Of a stretch of 64,000 bases of DNA, positions 63,692-64,000 are shown piece by piece. The notes beneath the pieces were generated by a model, which saw only the letters and a program-made list of their open reading frames with translations, was not told the origin of the DNA and made no database searches. The position numbers were made by a program, and so were the translations under genes. The stretch lies in contig JARGNP010000003.1 of assembly GCA_029210265.1 (NCBI GenBank), positions 1 to 64,000 on the forward strand. Reading direction: 5' to 3'. How positions within the stretch are numbered: the first letter of the stretch is position 1; every line of letters starts with the position of its first letter. Origin of the DNA: Legionellaceae bacterium (lineage in GTDB: Bacteria > Pseudomonadota > Gammaproteobacteria > Legionellales > Legionellaceae).

Positions 63692-64000
63692 ATGAAGCTC
63701 ATGTGGTTTAGGCGGGATCTTCGCATCGATGATAATCCGGCGTTATATCAAGCAAGCCAGACGCAACAGGGCGTGATTGCTTTACATATAACCACCCCCA
63801 TCACCTGGCAACGTCATCATATGTCTGGTGTACAACAAGACTGGATCAACCTTAATCTTGATAAATTAGACCCAGCATTAGCAGCACTCAACATCCCATT
63901 CATTCGAGCTCAAACGGATAATTTTTCAAGCTCTCATGAAGTTATTTTGGATTTAATCCAACAACATAAAATATCAGAAGTATATTTTAATTTAGAATAT
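63692..64000 (+). CDS. phrB: Deoxyribodipyrimidine photolyase, 5' part cut by window edge
   Basis: 103 codons lie in the window. The start MKLMWFRRDLRIDDNPAL is the photolyase/cryptochrome opening, followed by the antenna-binding alpha/beta domain (DKLDPALAALNIPFIRAQ, ISEVYFNLEY). AGGA before the ATG. The FAD-binding C-terminal domain is beyond the window, so repair class (CPD or 6-4) cannot be told; CPD photolyase is most likely by its opening. Confidence 0.92.
   Translation, partial: MKLMWFRRDLRIDDNPALYQASQTQQGVIALHITTPITWQRHHMSGVQQDWINLNLDKLDPALAALNIPFIRAQTDNFSSSHEVILDLIQQHKISEVYFNLEY

Noticed and set aside
1..64000. CRISPR arrays, tRNA, rRNA, insertion sequences, phage genes
   Set aside because: No short direct repeats with spacers, no cloverleaf, no rRNA-like stretch, and no transposase or integrase motif were seen. 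The small holin-like protein at 50907 stands without other phage genes.

Overview
The window looks like the chromosome of a host-associated gammaproteobacterium, most probably from the Legionellales (Legionella/Coxiella relatives). Base composition is AT-rich by eye. The housekeeping genes are of ordinary gammaproteobacterial type (zapD, secDF-yajC, pcnB-folK, ileS-lspA, aroKB, dnaB, lpxB, fis). Between them lie many large proteins with no recognisable bacterial function, several carrying eukaryote-like motifs, the usual look of a genome that exports effectors into a protist or animal host. No secretion-system genes are in the window, so export is inference. No tRNA, rRNA, CRISPR array or intact insertion sequence was found.

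Layout. 1-3.7 kb: 3' part of a giant proline/tyrosine-repeat surface protein. 3.7-8.2 kb: peptide ABC importer (solute-binding protein and two permeases, no ATPase gene). 8.4-11.1 kb: tiny Cys-rich lipoprotein, UspA, a lipase-like membrane protein and a DUF2147 protein. 11.2-15.2 kb: zapD facing yajC-secD-secF. 15.3-17.8 kb: orphan 838-residue protein. 18.0-19.6 kb: nadE. 19.7-23 kb: two orphan proteins and a decayed gene. 23-27 kb: two outer-membrane barrels, rpe and slt. 27.1-32.8 kb: an accessory island with an ankyrin protein carrying a C-terminal F-box-like motif, a degenerate J-domain protein, a palindromic relic of an slt gene, a methyltransferase, an orphan, and a frameshifted protein with a CE-clan cysteine-protease signature. 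32.9-43.5 kb: metabolic and housekeeping genes (SDR, rubredoxin, hemJ, terC, pcnB-folK, ribF-ileS-lspA, uspA, aroK-aroB). 43.8-52.6 kb: Ser-rich orphan, PBP1A, a 842-residue lipase/coiled-coil protein, small membrane proteins and a secreted HAD-like protein. 52.7-61.4 kb: etfB-etfA-ald, dnaB-alr-lipoprotein, a gnnA-like oxidoreductase with lpxB, and fis. 61.5-62.7 kb: a proline-rich repeat protein with WH2-like actin-binding motifs. The window closes with an SDR-fold protein and the start of a photolyase gene.

Working together: etfB-etfA encode the two subunits of one flavoprotein and sit with ald; yajC-secD-secF encode the Sec accessory complex; ribF-ileS-lspA is the classical gammaproteobacterial cluster; the oxidoreductase and lpxB overlap and probably both serve lipid A synthesis. 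The most novel content is the set of candidate host-directed proteins: the WH2/polyproline protein, the ankyrin/F-box protein, the CE-clan-like protein, two serine-hydrolase-like membrane proteins, and the giant repeat protein whose tetrapeptides resemble those of stramenopile surface proteins.
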